Source: Anthracocystis setariae
Taxonomy: Eukaryota; Basidiomycota; Ustilaginomycetes; Ustilaginales; Ustilaginaceae
Reading direction: 5' to 3'
Length of the DNA: 64,000 nt
Assembly: GCA_928724745.1 (NCBI GenBank)
Contig: CAKMXJ010000039.1
Coordinates: 1,116,001 to 1,180,000 of the forward strand
Numbering within the stretch: the first letter of the stretch is position 1; every line of letters begins with the position of its first letter. The position numbers were made by a program, and so were the translations under genes. This document shows, in pieces, positions 18,393 through 29,465 of this stretch. The notes under the pieces are model-generated. The model was not told the origin of the DNA, ran no database searches, and worked only from the letters and a program-made list of their open reading frames with translations.

Positions 18393-19645
18393 GGTGGGCC
18401 AGCTACGTGGTCAGTGGTGAGAAAGCAGCTGTAGGAAATAGTGTATCGCTCGGGGCGATGTTGTTAGGTAGTAGGGTAAAAACGGAAATCAACTAAGGAG
18501 GTTTGGTAGTGATTCCCGTGGAATTGATCTTGGCACGTATTGGCAAAGATGAGACTGGTTAAGATGATGTTGGTTTGGGGTAATGGGGAATCGGAACGAA
18601 TGAGGGATCAGAAGAAGGCTCTGTTATAAGGAAAAGGGCAGCAGCAGGCGACACGGGACAGAAAAGGACGGGACGCAAACAGGGTGGAAGAGCAGTGTCG
18701 ACTGGGTTTGATCAGTGTGATCCAGGCGGAAGAACAGTCAAGTTGGCAAGGACGAAAGGTCGGTTGGGAAGAGCAGGGAGACTGGTCTGGGGCCTCTCCC
18801 GCGTCCAATCGCTCGATAATCTGGATCGCCAATTCATGAAAATTGGAAAGCGAGCTGACAGGTGATGTGCCCTAAAAAACGAGGGCGTCGAGCAAGCTGA
18901 TTGGATTGATACAAGCAGACTGGTGAGGTGCCGTGTCTCGGTCGAATTAGCGGTGAGTTTTGGAAGGAAAAAGATGAAAACAGCGCGTGGGCGGCTCCAA
19001 CCCGACCTTGCTTGCTTGCTTGCTTGCTTGCTTGCTCGCTCGCTCGGCTTGCACTTGCACTTGCATTCGCACTTGCTTGGCGAGAGGCTGAAACCACCGA
19101 TGCAGCAGCACGAGCAGCACATTCAAAACCGACGCACAAACCTTTCTTTGGTTCGCTGGTCACTCGGACCGCTCCTCATCGCTGGATCGGTTCGTACATC
19201 TCGTACATTGTAAACATTGGCGCTATATCACCATGTCATCCAAAGCGTGCGCTATAGCACTGTACAGAAAATGCCCTGCCAGCGAGCTATGCATGTTCGG
19301 CAGCAGAGGGACGGGACCATGAAGATGAAAAGGGATGGGTGCTCATGGCGACTTCAGTTGGCCTCTTGAGCGTTATTAGCATGCAGCTCGTTCGCGAGCG
19401 CAACAGATCTTGGTGGAAACCCAGCCCACAATCGTAGCATATAATGTGGGTCTGACAATCACAACATGAACAAAGCGACGGACCCTTGCCTCTTTGCGTC
19501 AGTCTAAGGGTTCATTGGGCATCCATCAATCGCATCGGCAGGTATACTTTGTCCTCCTTGCCTTTTAATATTATAAGACCAGGCACGGAGTACACATGGT
19601 CCCGGTGAGGAACTTGGCGATACGAAGCTCATTCAATTCCACAGC

Positions 19646-19648
<3 letters not shown>

Positions 19649-19705
<57 letters not shown>
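19649..19705. repeat. (AG)28 microsatellite
   Basis: This is a pure AG run of about 57 bp in intergenic DNA, with no gene assigned to it. Confidence 0.95.
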
Positions 19706-19706
<1 letters not shown>

Positions 19707-21570
19707 GTTGTGCTAGTGGGTCATTGCTTTGGAGATTCACACCAACACCTAGATGCAATGGATCGGTCTCAGGCACAACCGAGAGCGACACATTCCATTT
19801 AGTAGTGTAGCCCTCTTCGCAAGACGCCAAAGGCCCGTCTTTCATGCTTGCACAGCCGCCGATCAGCCAGGTTTACAGCACAGTAGATATGTGCTATCCA
19901 TCGCTGAGGCCACAGCCTACACGAGCTTGACAGCGGTAGTGCCATGCAAGAAGAGCCAACGTGCTATTCAATTGGTAAGACCTGGACGTAATTCGATATT
20001 GGCAGTCGGTTCCAGGGTAGTCAGGGATGAGAGCAGCAAGGCGAAAGGGGAAGCTACGTAGACCAGCCACGTAGCAGTACATTGTTCCGTTGGAGACGGA
20101 TACTGCACTCGTGGAAAGACCATGCCTCGTGTCGACCTCGGCTTGTCCGTGGAACTGATAGATCAAGCCAAGGCATGGGCGTCAGGTTAGTGTGCGTCGG
20201 TCTTGAATCCCGTTCTCTTGACGAGCCAAAGGCAAAAGAAAGCGGGGCCAACCTGCATACATTACATTTGATTTGGATCACAAATGCTCTCTGAATCGCG
20301 CTACACAACGTCGATATTCTTGGAAGGTCGAGTCATATGTACTGTGCTGTTGTTGTACCATGGTCTGTCCGCCATCGACATCAGTGCTGATCCAAAGTAT
20401 CGGTCATCCGACCTTGCAACCCGCAACAACCGCCATACCCATCATCATTCTTCAACGTCAACATCATCATGATCGCTGGTCGGCACCGTACCGTAGCTGT
20501 GATGTGTGCAATGTGTGTTCTTCCGGTGCTGGTCCCAAATCCGACCGGAATGCCCACATGTCTGTCAGGGCGCGCTGCACACAGACCAGCCTGCATGCAT
20601 AGATTGATGATTTAGCGAAACTCGATGACTCGACCTTTTTTTTTTTTTTTTTTTTGGTCCAAACCAGCTCAAAATTGAACTCGAGGGCAAAGCAGAGCGT
20701 GCTTGTCTGGGCGATCGTCTGATCCTCACTCCTCTTTCTTCGTTTCTTTCAACGCCAGCGTCGAAGGTGGCTTTCTAACCGGTACCTCCGACCAGAGCGG
20801 GGAAGAACCTTCCCATCCACTCTCACACTCGCAACACCACCGGCTAGTTGCCTGTCCTCATCCAAAATTGCCAACATCAGCTTGCCGTCCGAATGATCAA
20901 TGGACGAGATGACATGTAGTTCATCGCACCGTGCTTGTTTTTGAGAGACCAAGAAGCAAGCATCTTGATCCAATCGCGAGCCAGTTGTGAGGTATCCGAG
21001 ATGCTTGCCTCCTTCCGGTCACCAACCAAGTGCAACAAGTCGGATAACCGGCCGAACTTTTTCGTTTTTTTTTTTCCAAGTCCCGCGAATTGAGCCGAGT
21101 TTCCAACGTAGCCCGCTCCGAGAGGCGACTAAAGCGGCCTTCTTCGGTCCAATCAGCAAAGGAAAGCGATGCTTGATCGTGATTTCAACATTCAATTGTG
21201 CTATCAAGTGCATGCAAACCATTCTGATTGGCTCCCCCGCACCACGCACCAAATATGATGTGGCTCGTTCTAGACGAAGGCTGATGCTTTGACGACGACG
21301 TTGATGGAGTGTTAGGCCGGCCGACTCAAACTGGGGTCACCACAACGGGAAGTCCGATTTTATTGTCCCCGATAGAACCGATCCTTGAAAGGGCACACAT
21401 CAGTTAGAAGGCATGAGTTTCGACTGATCAGATCAACGGACACAGGCAACATAACGTCTGATGGAAACACTGAATGAACATAGGAACAGGGCCAGAGCTA
21501 CATGCGCAGGTCGAATGTGCGCTTCACTTTGTACACGGTAGCATACCGACTGTGTCAGCTACGCCTTGCT

Positions 21571-23181
21571 CTACCACAGATCAGCCTGAGCCTCAGCGTG
21601 CAAGTCAAGCGTACCGAATCCAGCCACCTTGGCTGCCTCCGCAACCTCGGCCCAGATGCCCTTCTCGGGATGGTCCTTGGGCTTGATGAACTTGTCGATG
21701 GCGTGGAACACCCCATTCGAAGCTGGCAAGTCTTGCAAGATGACAGACACGTTCTGCACCGCCAAACGGGTCTGAAGTGGTCCCTTCTCGCCAGGCAGCA
21801 AGTAGTAGCGGTAGACGTCGACATCCACGGTCTCGAACTCGCCCTTCTTACCCTTGATGGCGGGCAGCACCGTGTCGAACGTGTAGGATGTCTTGTTGCC
21901 ATGGCCGTGCATCATGGTGGTGAGCGGTTGAGGAGCGGCCTTGTCCGAGCGCGAGATGTGGTGTACAAAGTCAGCGTACACGATGTCGGACGGCAGCGAG
22001 TGAAGCATGAAGATCTTCTGCATGAGGTGGTAGCCCCAGGGCGAGAAGAGGTATGCGCGGAAGATGAAAGGAAGGCGAGACCAGGCGAGGTTGGTAGGGA
22101 CGAAGAACGTTGCAGCTGCGACACCGTCAAAGTGCCTGTGGCTGCTGTTGGTCTCATGGTGAATCCAAGCGTCGATCAAGTTGGCTTCCTGTTTTTCGGC
22201 TTCGCCCTTATGGCCGCCGTGGTGGCCATGATCGTGATGCGGGTGGTATGGGTGGTAGCTGAGATACTGTGCGGCGTGAACCTTCTGCAAAGCCGAAGTG
22301 GAAGTGGAGAAGGTTGTTTGCCCAAAGAAGAGACTTTGAAGGACATCGGGAGGAAGGACAAGCAGGAATTTGATGCCATGCACGATTCCGTTTTGGGTGC
22401 GTATGTCGGGCTTGACCACACGCGAATACAGATTGAGGTAGACGGCGGGGATGGGCAGAAGGCTCTTGCCCGTGCGGATACGCCAGTCGGTGCCGTCATT
22501 GTTCTTGTGAGCACTGCCAGTGTTGAGCCAAGTAGCGACACTCGAGTTGCCAGCGATAGCTTTGGCGTCAAGTGGAGTGTTGGAGCGAACCAGGTGATAG
22601 AGGGTAATGGAGTCGACGAGGTGACGGATCAGCTTGCGACGACGCTCCTTCTCCTTGTCGTCTTCGCCATCGTCACCTCCTTTGTGGTGACGGGCACCGA
22701 CGCCGAAGTCACGCTCAAAATCGGCAATCTGGTTCTCGATGGACTTCCACTGTTGAACGGAAGCTACACCATAGGTAGGGTCATCGTAGGCTTCCTTCTC
22801 GTCGTCACGGTGGTGGTGCCAGTTGAGTGGGGCGAACAGCGTAAGGTCATTCTTCTTCTTGAGAATGTCCTTGGTTGCATCGGACGAATAGTTGAGGATG
22901 TGTGCAAACTGCGAGAACTGCTCGGAGTCGTTGATGACATCCCAGATGGTCTTTCCTTGGTCCTCAAAGGTAGAGGCAGGGCGAGAAAGGTGGGAGAAGA
23001 CGTTGCTGAAAGCGGAAGACAGCTTAGAAGAGAGGCCAAAGGTCAAGGCTTCGAGACCAGAAGCACCGCTAGATTGCAGGCTGAGTTGGTCATTGTCGAG
23101 AGCAGGAGCGCCTCGGACGCCTGCTGCGCAAAGCGAGGCGAAGAGCGTGGTGGAGAGGACCGAAGGCGAAGCGAATCTCAT
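21571..23181 (-). CDS. Secreted fasciclin (FAS1) domain protein
   Basis: The single-exon gene gives 536 residues. The start is the ATG at 23181; the longer frame to 23331 begins with TTG and lacks signal-peptide character. Residues 1-24 form a signal peptide (MRFASPSVLSTTLFASLCAAG) ending near VRGAPA. Two FAS1 repeats follow. The first opens with WDVINDSEQFSQFAHIL and has the H1 motif DLTLFAPLN; the second has TFFVPTNLAW and ends with the H2 motif NGVFHAIDKFI. Long His-rich loops interrupt the domains. FAS1 proteins mediate adhesion at cell surfaces and in the extracellular matrix. No C-terminal GPI signal is visible, so it is probably released or wall-associated. A TATA box lies 107 bp upstream. 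Confidence 0.88.
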   Translation of the reverse strand: MRFASPSVLSTTLFASLCAAGVRGAPALDNDQLSLQSSGASGLEALTFGLSSKLSSAFSNVFSHLSRPASTFEDQGKTIWDVINDSEQFSQFAHILNYSSDATKDILKKKNDLTLFAPLNWHHHRDDEKEAYDDPTYGVASVQQWKSIENQIADFERDFGVGARHHKGGDDGEDDKEKERRRKLIRHLVDSITLYHLVRSNTPLDAKAIAGNSSVATWLNTGSAHKNNDGTDWRIRTGKSLLPIPAVYLNLYSRVVKPDIRTQNGIVHGIKFLLVLPPDVLQSLFFGQTTFSTSTSALQKVHAAQYLSYHPYHPHHDHGHHGGHKGEAEKQEANLIDAWIHHETNSSHRHFDGVAAATFFVPTNLAWSRLPFIFRAYLFSPWGYHLMQKIFMLHSLPSDIVYADFVHHISRSDKAAPQPLTTMMHGHGNKTSYTFDTVLPAIKGKKGEFETVDVDVYRYYLLPGEKGPLQTRLAVQNVSVILQDLPASNGVFHAIDKFIKPKDHPEKGIWAEVAEAAKVAGFGTLDLHAEAQADLW

Positions 23182-24183
23182 TTTTCTTTTCTTTTCAAGT
23201 GCATCCACAGCTGGTGTCGTTCCGGGAGGGGATGGTGAGGTCGGGTCCGATGAGGTTGGTGAGCAAGACAGACGACGGTCAGGGCAGTTTATATCCTGCC
23301 GGGCGTCTCTGTTCAGCCTGCGTACTGCCAAGGTGTTGTTTCACACTTGCTGCTACAGGAAAGCACACAAAAGCGCGCATCAGGAGGGGTCATCAACAGC
23401 ATGTGCTTTTCGCGACCAAGGCACCGAGACTGTTACACTAGCAGACAGTTGAAAGTGGTACGCACACTGTGTGTCTCAGGCGAAATGGGAGAAGGAGGCA
23501 CTTACGATCGCGGAAACGAGTACCGATTTGTAATCCATGCGTGCCGTTTTTGACAGACGAGGTTGCATGAATGTTGGCTGGTGCGCCCGCGTGTAACGTG
23601 CCATAAAATAATCTCTTGGAGTAAGCACGCCTTTTTGGTAGCAGCTTCTTCCATCACAAAAGAAACAGAGCCCTGCTTCCTATCCTCTGTCGCTTCTTGG
23701 AGGGCTAGTATGGCTCTGGCTCTGACTCTGACTCTGACTCTGATCTGTGCAAAATAGGACACAACGGACAGTTCAAGGGAGAACGAAAGAGAAGGTATCG
23801 ATGCGGTACCATGATGCGAGCGAGCTGCAATGTGGGGTCAGAGGGGAAAAAAAAAATCAAGAAAAAAAATTCGGTGAGTTCTCAAGCAGTCGCTTGTTGG
23901 TCACCCCTCCTCCACTTTGTACTGTATTCAGACCATCTGCATCGCGCGCAAGAGCCACCAACCAATTCGTCAGCGGTTAAACCCAACAATGGGCTGCGGT
24001 GTAACAGGAGTGACGAAACCGATTGACACCAGCAGCGGTGTGATGGATCCGCGGAGGTGTCCCAAATTGCAGATGCAAGATCTTTGAAGTCACAAGAAGT
24101 GTGCATGTGTCTACTGAATCATTGAATGTTGGATGCTAGGGATGGTATCATTTTAATGTCTGAATTACCGAAGCCGATGCTGG
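23182..24183. other. Upstream region of the fasciclin gene
   Basis: Apart from the TATA box there is a CTGACT/CTCTGA repeat at 23710-23742 and an A-rich stretch at 23848-23870. No coding region is supported. Confidence 0.5.
23288..23294 (-). promoter_or_regulatory. TATA box of the fasciclin gene
   Basis: ATATAAA on the minus strand, about 107 bp upstream of the ATG at 23181, fits a core promoter element. Confidence 0.55.
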
Positions 24184-26457
24184 CTACGCCGATGACCATG
24201 GCAAGAAACGCGGAGGAACCGAAAGGAATCCGTAGTAGTTTTGCAGAGCTCGGCAGATCCGAAGGTCGCCTTGTTGGGCCTCCGTCTTGGTTGCCGATCG
24301 GGCAGCGGTGGTGCTGATGGGCTCGTTCATCCAAAAACCGACTCGTTCTTGTAACGATGCGTTGCCGATGGGACGCTGCTGTGCAAATGGATGATTAGCC
24401 AGAGCAGTCTGGAAGATACGAAGCGGCTTGTCCGTAGGGGTTGGTGACAAAGGCACTGGAGCTTGAGGTGCTTCACCGAATGCCAGCAAGTGAATGTCGC
24501 CGATGCGACCGCGCCCTGTGGTTCCGCTTGCGTTGAGCGGTTTCCAGCTTGACCCATCTGGCAGCTTAACTTCTCCGCCTTCACCCTCTGTAGGTGCTCT
24601 TGCCAGTGCTGTCCAAATTCGCATAAAGTCCATGCTCAATTGCCTTTCCTCCAAGCTCATACCGATGTGCACCTTGGAGTTGTCAGAAATCGGGACTGGT
24701 GTCGCCCCAGTCTTCCCATCGTCTTCCTCCGCATCCACGCCATACTCGGTCATGTCGGACACGAAAATGTGACGGTCCATGCTAGGAGAGCCCGTCGCTC
24801 CAAAGACGAAGGGGATGTCCAGCGTATGAAACGCCGCCCACTCCTGCGTCATGTCCGCCACCACAGTAAGTCCTTCGAGCATCGACATTGAGGGTCGGTG
24901 GGCCAGCAAATAACCGTACACATCAGAATTATCGCCGCTCGTGGCTGTACCTGCCATACGGCTAGTGTGAGCCGCCATGAAGTCAAGAATAGGTGCAGTG
25001 AACTGGGCATCGCCGGTGTAGGTTGCGCAGGTATAGAACGCCTGTCGGTTTCGCTCTGCCTTGCCTCGGCCATGCAACTTGCTAACTGCCAGCTCATGGG
25101 TATCAAACCCGTACAGACGGCCTAAGTCGGAGGACAATCCGGGATGGAACATCTTTTGATGGTCCGCCAGCGACTGAGCCGTTGCGATCAGCAAGTTGAA
25201 CATGGTCCCTTCGTCTGCGCACATGCCCACAACAATACCGCATCGACCGTTGCGGAGCTCGTCCTTGGGCGGCAGTGGAGCAAAAGCACGGCGCAAAAAG
25301 TCCTCATCGACAAAGACTCCATCCCAAACTGGACCCCACTGGTCTGTCACTGCGAAAACCTCGTGGCTCAAGTCCTCACGTGCTCGCGGAAGCCTTTGGT
25401 GGTCGGCTAAGGTCGGTATGTATTCGGACCTAGGTCTCTTGCCTACGATCGGACGCAAGCAGGTTGCGATGTCATCGGCCGAGACCCTGGTGCGCAGATA
25501 CTCGAGCTGAGCTTCCTCATCCCCCTCGAGATGATATGGGCACAGTGAGCTGACAAGCTTGTCGAAACACGCTTGCGCTGCCTGTGTCGTTCTTGGAGCA
25601 AGCGTGCCGATCACGCCGCTCTGCAAGATAGCCTTATGGAAAAGTCCTTCGGGAGTCTGTTGTGAAAGCAGAAGGTAGTGGATAGCAATGCTGCCAGCGC
25701 TTTCGCCGAAGACGGTCACGTTGTTGGGGTCGCCTCCAAAAGCACCAACAGAGGCTTGTATCCAGAGCAATCCGGCAACGAGATCCCACAGACCCCAGTT
25801 ACCAGCTCCTGCAGTCGTGGTGCTGTCGTCATTGGGCTTACTGCGCAGTGAAGCGAGGCTGACAAGAGGCCAGTCGCCGGCTCTTTCTTTCGCCATCGAC
25901 CGGGATCCGAGGAAGCCAAAAGCACCGACTCGATACGTCAACGAGACGACCACGCAACCACTCTCGTGTGCTAGCCTCGCACCGTCGTGGAGAGGTCTCG
26001 AACAGCTACCGACAGAGAAGGCACCGCCGTAGATCCACACCAGCACTGGTCTTTTGACGACTTCGGCTTCTTTCGACTCCGGTACCCAAACATTGAGGTA
26101 GAGACAGTCCTCGCTCCGTGGGATGGCAGTCTTCGCATCCTTACGTCCACGATACATGCCTTCCATGCTCATAAAATCTTGATACGGATCCGATTGCCAT
26201 TTCGACAGCCTCGTATTCGGCCAGCTTGGAAGCGGTCCCTGAGGTACCTTCCATCTTCGTTCCTGTGTCGGTGGCTGGGCGAACGGGATCCCAAGATAGG
26301 CTAGCACGGAGCCCGCTGATGTCGACGGCGTGAAAGGAGACAGATGAATACGGCGCGGTCGGATTCGTCCTTGTAGCGGAAGGAGGAGGTCGTACTTGGA
26401 TGGCGCACCATTCGTCCCACCAGTGTTGGCGACGACGACATCAGCCTTATCGGACAT
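24184..26457 (-). CDS. Type-B carboxylesterase/lipase
   Basis: This is an intronless gene of 757 residues from the ATG at 26457; the extension to 26487 begins with TTG. The alpha/beta-hydrolase core is complete. It has YLGIPFAQPP near the N-terminus, the EDCLYLNVWVP signature of type-B esterases, the oxyanion-hole motif IYGGAF, the nucleophile elbow FGESAGS with Ser at about residue 253, acid Glu in CADEGTMF, and His in AAFHTLDIPFVFG. There is no signal peptide, so a cytosolic enzyme is likely, unlike secreted fungal lipases of this family. It is larger than the usual 550-600 residues through inserts between the Ser and Glu. The ester substrate is unknown. It is divergent from the GEN1-like gene, with 476 bp between the starts. 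Confidence 0.9.
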   Translation of the reverse strand: MSDKADVVVANTGGTNGAPSKYDLLLPLQGRIRPRRIHLSPFTPSTSAGSVLAYLGIPFAQPPTQERRWKVPQGPLPSWPNTRLSKWQSDPYQDFMSMEGMYRGRKDAKTAIPRSEDCLYLNVWVPESKEAEVVKRPVLVWIYGGAFSVGSCSRPLHDGARLAHESGCVVVSLTYRVGAFGFLGSRSMAKERAGDWPLVSLASLRSKPNDDSTTTAGAGNWGLWDLVAGLLWIQASVGAFGGDPNNVTVFGESAGSIAIHYLLLSQQTPEGLFHKAILQSGVIGTLAPRTTQAAQACFDKLVSSLCPYHLEGDEEAQLEYLRTRVSADDIATCLRPIVGKRPRSEYIPTLADHQRLPRAREDLSHEVFAVTDQWGPVWDGVFVDEDFLRRAFAPLPPKDELRNGRCGIVVGMCADEGTMFNLLIATAQSLADHQKMFHPGLSSDLGRLYGFDTHELAVSKLHGRGKAERNRQAFYTCATYTGDAQFTAPILDFMAAHTSRMAGTATSGDNSDVYGYLLAHRPSMSMLEGLTVVADMTQEWAAFHTLDIPFVFGATGSPSMDRHIFVSDMTEYGVDAEEDDGKTGATPVPISDNSKVHIGMSLEERQLSMDFMRIWTALARAPTEGEGGEVKLPDGSSWKPLNASGTTGRGRIGDIHLLAFGEAPQAPVPLSPTPTDKPLRIFQTALANHPFAQQRPIGNASLQERVGFWMNEPISTTAARSATKTEAQQGDLRICRALQNYYGFLSVPPRFLPWSSA

Positions 26458-26933
26458 GCTGTTTTGTCTATCGCAGTCGCAAAGCAAGGATCAAGGATCA
26501 AGGAAGGACAAGCTCGTTTGTCACGAAGCGCTGAAGCATCGTTGCTTCCATTTCCCCACACACTCGAGTTTCAGACTTCGGCTCAAGGAAGTAACGCTGC
26601 CACAGGCGGTTACCGGGCCCCGCGTGCTCCGAGCGCTCATGGCACCGAATGGGTCCCATTATATTTTTGGGCCGATTTTTCTTCCAACTTAAATCTGCGA
26701 CTTTTTCAGACGCGCTTCGATGATTAACACGAAAAACTCCACCTACCTGACACTGTGACAGAAGCTTGTTTACGATTAGACATACTACTGCACCCTTTTT
26801 GTGCTTCCGCACACAGGGTGACACCTTCACCGTCACATAGCTCTTTTCGCTATCACTGGCCACCTGCCTTGCAAGTTTGCAAGTTGGTACCACTCACTTC
26901 CCAGTTTGGATCCAGACACCGGAACATGTCGTA
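26458..26933. other. Divergent promoter, carboxylesterase / GEN1
   Basis: This is a shared upstream region of 476 bp. A single ACGCG core (26708-26713 area) resembles the MluI cell-cycle box used by DNA-repair genes, but one copy is weak evidence. No coding frame was seen. Confidence 0.4.
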
Positions 26934-29465
26934 ATGGGGATTCCTGGACTCTGGGCCGAGCTGGCTCCCGCGGCCCAGACAACAACACTACCTTCCTATT
27001 GCTTATCAACCTTTGTTGACAATGCCAACGAGCTGCGCGGGCTTCGACTCGGCATTGACGCATCGCTGTGGCTCTTCCATGCTCATCAAAGCTCTGGAGG
27101 CGCCAACCCATACCTGAGGCTGCTGTTCTATCGCCTTGCCAAATTGCTCAGCCTGCCCGTCCTGCCATTGTTCGTTTTCGACGGGCCGAAAAGACCCAAC
27201 TGGAAGAGAGGCAAGCAAGTCAAGGGGCGACAACATGCCATCGAGCATCCATTTACGCAGCTTGTCGAGGCTTTTGGCTATAAGTGGCACCGTGCGGAGG
27301 GCGAAGCGGAAGCCGAGCTCGCCCACCTCAACCACACAGGCCACGTAGATGCTGTTCTGACCGACGATTCCGATGCGTTACTCTTCGGTGCTCAAGTCCT
27401 CATCCGAAACTGGGGCAAGAATCTTTCCGGTACAAAGGCACTCAGCAAAACTGCATCGACGAGTAGCGATGTGTTTGACGAAGCGGCTGATGGTGTCGCT
27501 CCTTCTTCAGCTTCCCAGCCGCAAGTGACAGGTTCCGACCGAGACCACCTGATCACGTTGTATCGAGCAGAAGACCTCGTCACCGTTTCCAATCTGGGCA
27601 TCGACCGAGATGGTCTTATTCTGATCGCACTCATGTCCGGTGGAGACTACGATACGACAGGGTTGATGCAATGCGGCGTCAAGATCGCTCTTGCTCTCGC
27701 TCGCGCCGGCTACGGTACAACCCTGATCAAGGCATTCCAGAATTCCTACCCTGATCAAGATTCAGCATCTCGCACATGTGCCACCTTCGAGGCATTCCTC
27801 AAAGGCTGGATCGAGGACGTGCGCGAAGAGCTTCGCACAAACGAAAGAGGCTTTCTGCCCTCACGTCGGCCCAAGCTTGCCTCAAGCATTGAGGAAAGCT
27901 TTCTCTCCACGCAAGAGTCTCGTAAGGTGCTGGCGTGGTATGTGTATCCGCTTACTTCCAAAAGCAAAGATGGAAGCATCAGCTTTGACCTTGCGAAGAG
28001 CAGCGAGCCCGATCTGGCCAGGCTTGCAAGACTCAGCCAGATCTATTTCCACTGGTCGAGGGAGGCCATCTTGTCGAAATTCCGCACGATCCTAGGCCCC
28101 GGGGTCGTGGCGAGACGGCTGCGACAAGAGATACTGGAACACAACGATGGAGCCGGAGAAGGGCCTTGGGCTGCGCTTGTGGAAAGTCCAGCATCGAAGG
28201 CGGTTAGAAGACACATGTTGGGTCTGAACGAATGCGAGACGCAATCGAGATCCAGTGACAACAGAGTCTCGGCATCGAACAAGCAGAAACCGCTGCACGA
28301 AAGCCCCAACGGAACACGCATCACCGACTTCTTCTCGAAGACAGCCATATCTGCCACATCCTCTGTCAACAAAATCGCTAGTAACGTGCCAAGAGGCATG
28401 GCAAAAGCCTCGGTCGAGATTTTAGCGATCAAACTCGAACGCCGTCATGCGGCGCTAGCACCCTTTCTCGACTATCGCGCGCTGGTCTCCATGGGAGAGT
28501 TCACGCATACAGCAGACAAGGGCATCGATGCTCAACTTGACGCCGAGCTTGCAGCCTCGCGAGCGCAGAACGATGAATCCGAGACTGACGTCGACGAGCA
28601 TGACGAAGGCAGACCGAGCCATTCAGCACCGAAGAGAGCCAACCCAGAAGATCCTTTGCTGATGTGGATTCCGGAGCCTTTCCTGATGCACAGCACAAGC
28701 GGGAATGCTCCCTTGATGGAGTTCCGAACAAAGGCTGAGAAGAAAGCCAACGCCATCCGCAACAAGCCCAATCGCAGCTCTGCCGCTAGAAGCAAGGGTA
28801 GCCAACAAACTAGTCTGATGGACTTCGCCAAACCCCTAGCCAAGCCTTCCCTGACCACCGTCAGGAAGACAAAGCCTTCCGGCACTGCCGCATCATCAGA
28901 GCTGGTGAGGGTGGAAGAAACCGGCGAGGCGACCCAAAGTCCTCGGAAACCGCGCCAGCTGGTGGTGCCGAGAGGGATGCAGCGTCGAACAGAGTCTGTG
29001 CCGGTATCGACGAGCCTTGCTGCGGCGCCGTTGGGCCGTGCAAGAGGTATGAGTAGACACACGTCTCTCCCGGTACAAGCTGAGCTCGAGTGCGATCAAG
29101 AGACGGACGAGGTAGACGGCGATTCTTCCATCGAATTCCTGGGCTCGCTGGTCTCGACCGCACGCGAGAGGACCGAGGGCACAGGGAGTGCCCACGGTCG
29201 ATCTTCGCCTTCGACAAACTCGGCATCGTCGGAGAAGGAAGGAGTCGAAACGCGGCCGAAGAAGAGTCCCAAAAAGGGCATGTCGGCCAAGACCGACAGC
29301 ATTTTTAGTCAGCCCTCGTTCGCCGCTGCTGGAGCCAGAAAGATTGCATCTTCGCGCCAAGGGTTAGCCGACGAAACGGGATTCGCGCCCCTGGATGCGC
29401 GGATGAAGCGCAACAAGGGTCGAATCTCGTCCATCACGATTTCGGATGATTCTTCGTCCGAATAA
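26934..29465 (+). CDS. YEN1: GEN1/YEN1-family Holliday junction resolvase
   Basis: The single exon gives 843 residues with the XPG/FEN1-type start MGIPGLW at the ATG 26934. Catalytic acids of the XPG N and I regions are present: Asp42 (GIDASLW), Asp83 (FVFDGPKRP), Glu124/Glu126 (EGEAEAELA) and Asp145/Asp147 (LTDDSDALLFG), then GGDYD in the helix-hairpin-helix region with GLMQCGVKIA. The insert around NWGKNLSGT and the long, Ser/Lys-rich, unstructured C-terminal half match Gen1/Yen1 rather than FEN1, EXO1 or XPG. The enzyme cuts four-way DNA junctions symmetrically late in the cell cycle. A PIP-like QTSLMDFA occurs in the C-terminal half. It converges with the hydrolase gene. Confidence 0.9.
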   Translation: MGIPGLWAELAPAAQTTTLPSYCLSTFVDNANELRGLRLGIDASLWLFHAHQSSGGANPYLRLLFYRLAKLLSLPVLPLFVFDGPKRPNWKRGKQVKGRQHAIEHPFTQLVEAFGYKWHRAEGEAEAELAHLNHTGHVDAVLTDDSDALLFGAQVLIRNWGKNLSGTKALSKTASTSSDVFDEAADGVAPSSASQPQVTGSDRDHLITLYRAEDLVTVSNLGIDRDGLILIALMSGGDYDTTGLMQCGVKIALALARAGYGTTLIKAFQNSYPDQDSASRTCATFEAFLKGWIEDVREELRTNERGFLPSRRPKLASSIEESFLSTQESRKVLAWYVYPLTSKSKDGSISFDLAKSSEPDLARLARLSQIYFHWSREAILSKFRTILGPGVVARRLRQEILEHNDGAGEGPWAALVESPASKAVRRHMLGLNECETQSRSSDNRVSASNKQKPLHESPNGTRITDFFSKTAISATSSVNKIASNVPRGMAKASVEILAIKLERRHAALAPFLDYRALVSMGEFTHTADKGIDAQLDAELAASRAQNDESETDVDEHDEGRPSHSAPKRANPEDPLLMWIPEPFLMHSTSGNAPLMEFRTKAEKKANAIRNKPNRSSAARSKGSQQTSLMDFAKPLAKPSLTTVRKTKPSGTAASSELVRVEETGEATQSPRKPRQLVVPRGMQRRTESVPVSTSLAAAPLGRARGMSRHTSLPVQAELECDQETDEVDGDSSIEFLGSLVSTARERTEGTGSAHGRSSPSTNSASSEKEGVETRPKKSPKKGMSAKTDSIFSQPSFAAAGARKIASSRQGLADETGFAPLDARMKRNKGRISSITISDDSSSE

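Larger units (their letters stand above)
18275..21570. other. Long intergenic / leader region between the bZIP and fasciclin genes
   Basis: Bases 18275 to roughly 19200 look like the bZIP leader and promoter: CT-rich on the minus strand, AUG-poor, with a (CTTG)n run at 19008-19046. The remainder up to the fasciclin stop at 21571 shows no convincing coding frame. It has a 57-bp GA repeat (19649-19705), a T run at about 20637-20656 and another T run near 21063-21075. No tRNA was found. Confidence 0.5.

Noticed and set aside
18712..19122. 136-codon minus-strand frame upstream of the bZIP gene
   Set aside because: It is built from a CTTG tandem repeat (Cys/Lys and Ala/Ser/Lys/Gln runs) and looks like chance reading of leader or promoter DNA. 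Its internal ATG at 18837 may at most be another uORF.
21502..23238. 578-codon plus-strand frame opposite the fasciclin gene
   Set aside because: It mirrors the coding frame of the fasciclin gene; the minus strand has the signal peptide and FAS1 motifs.
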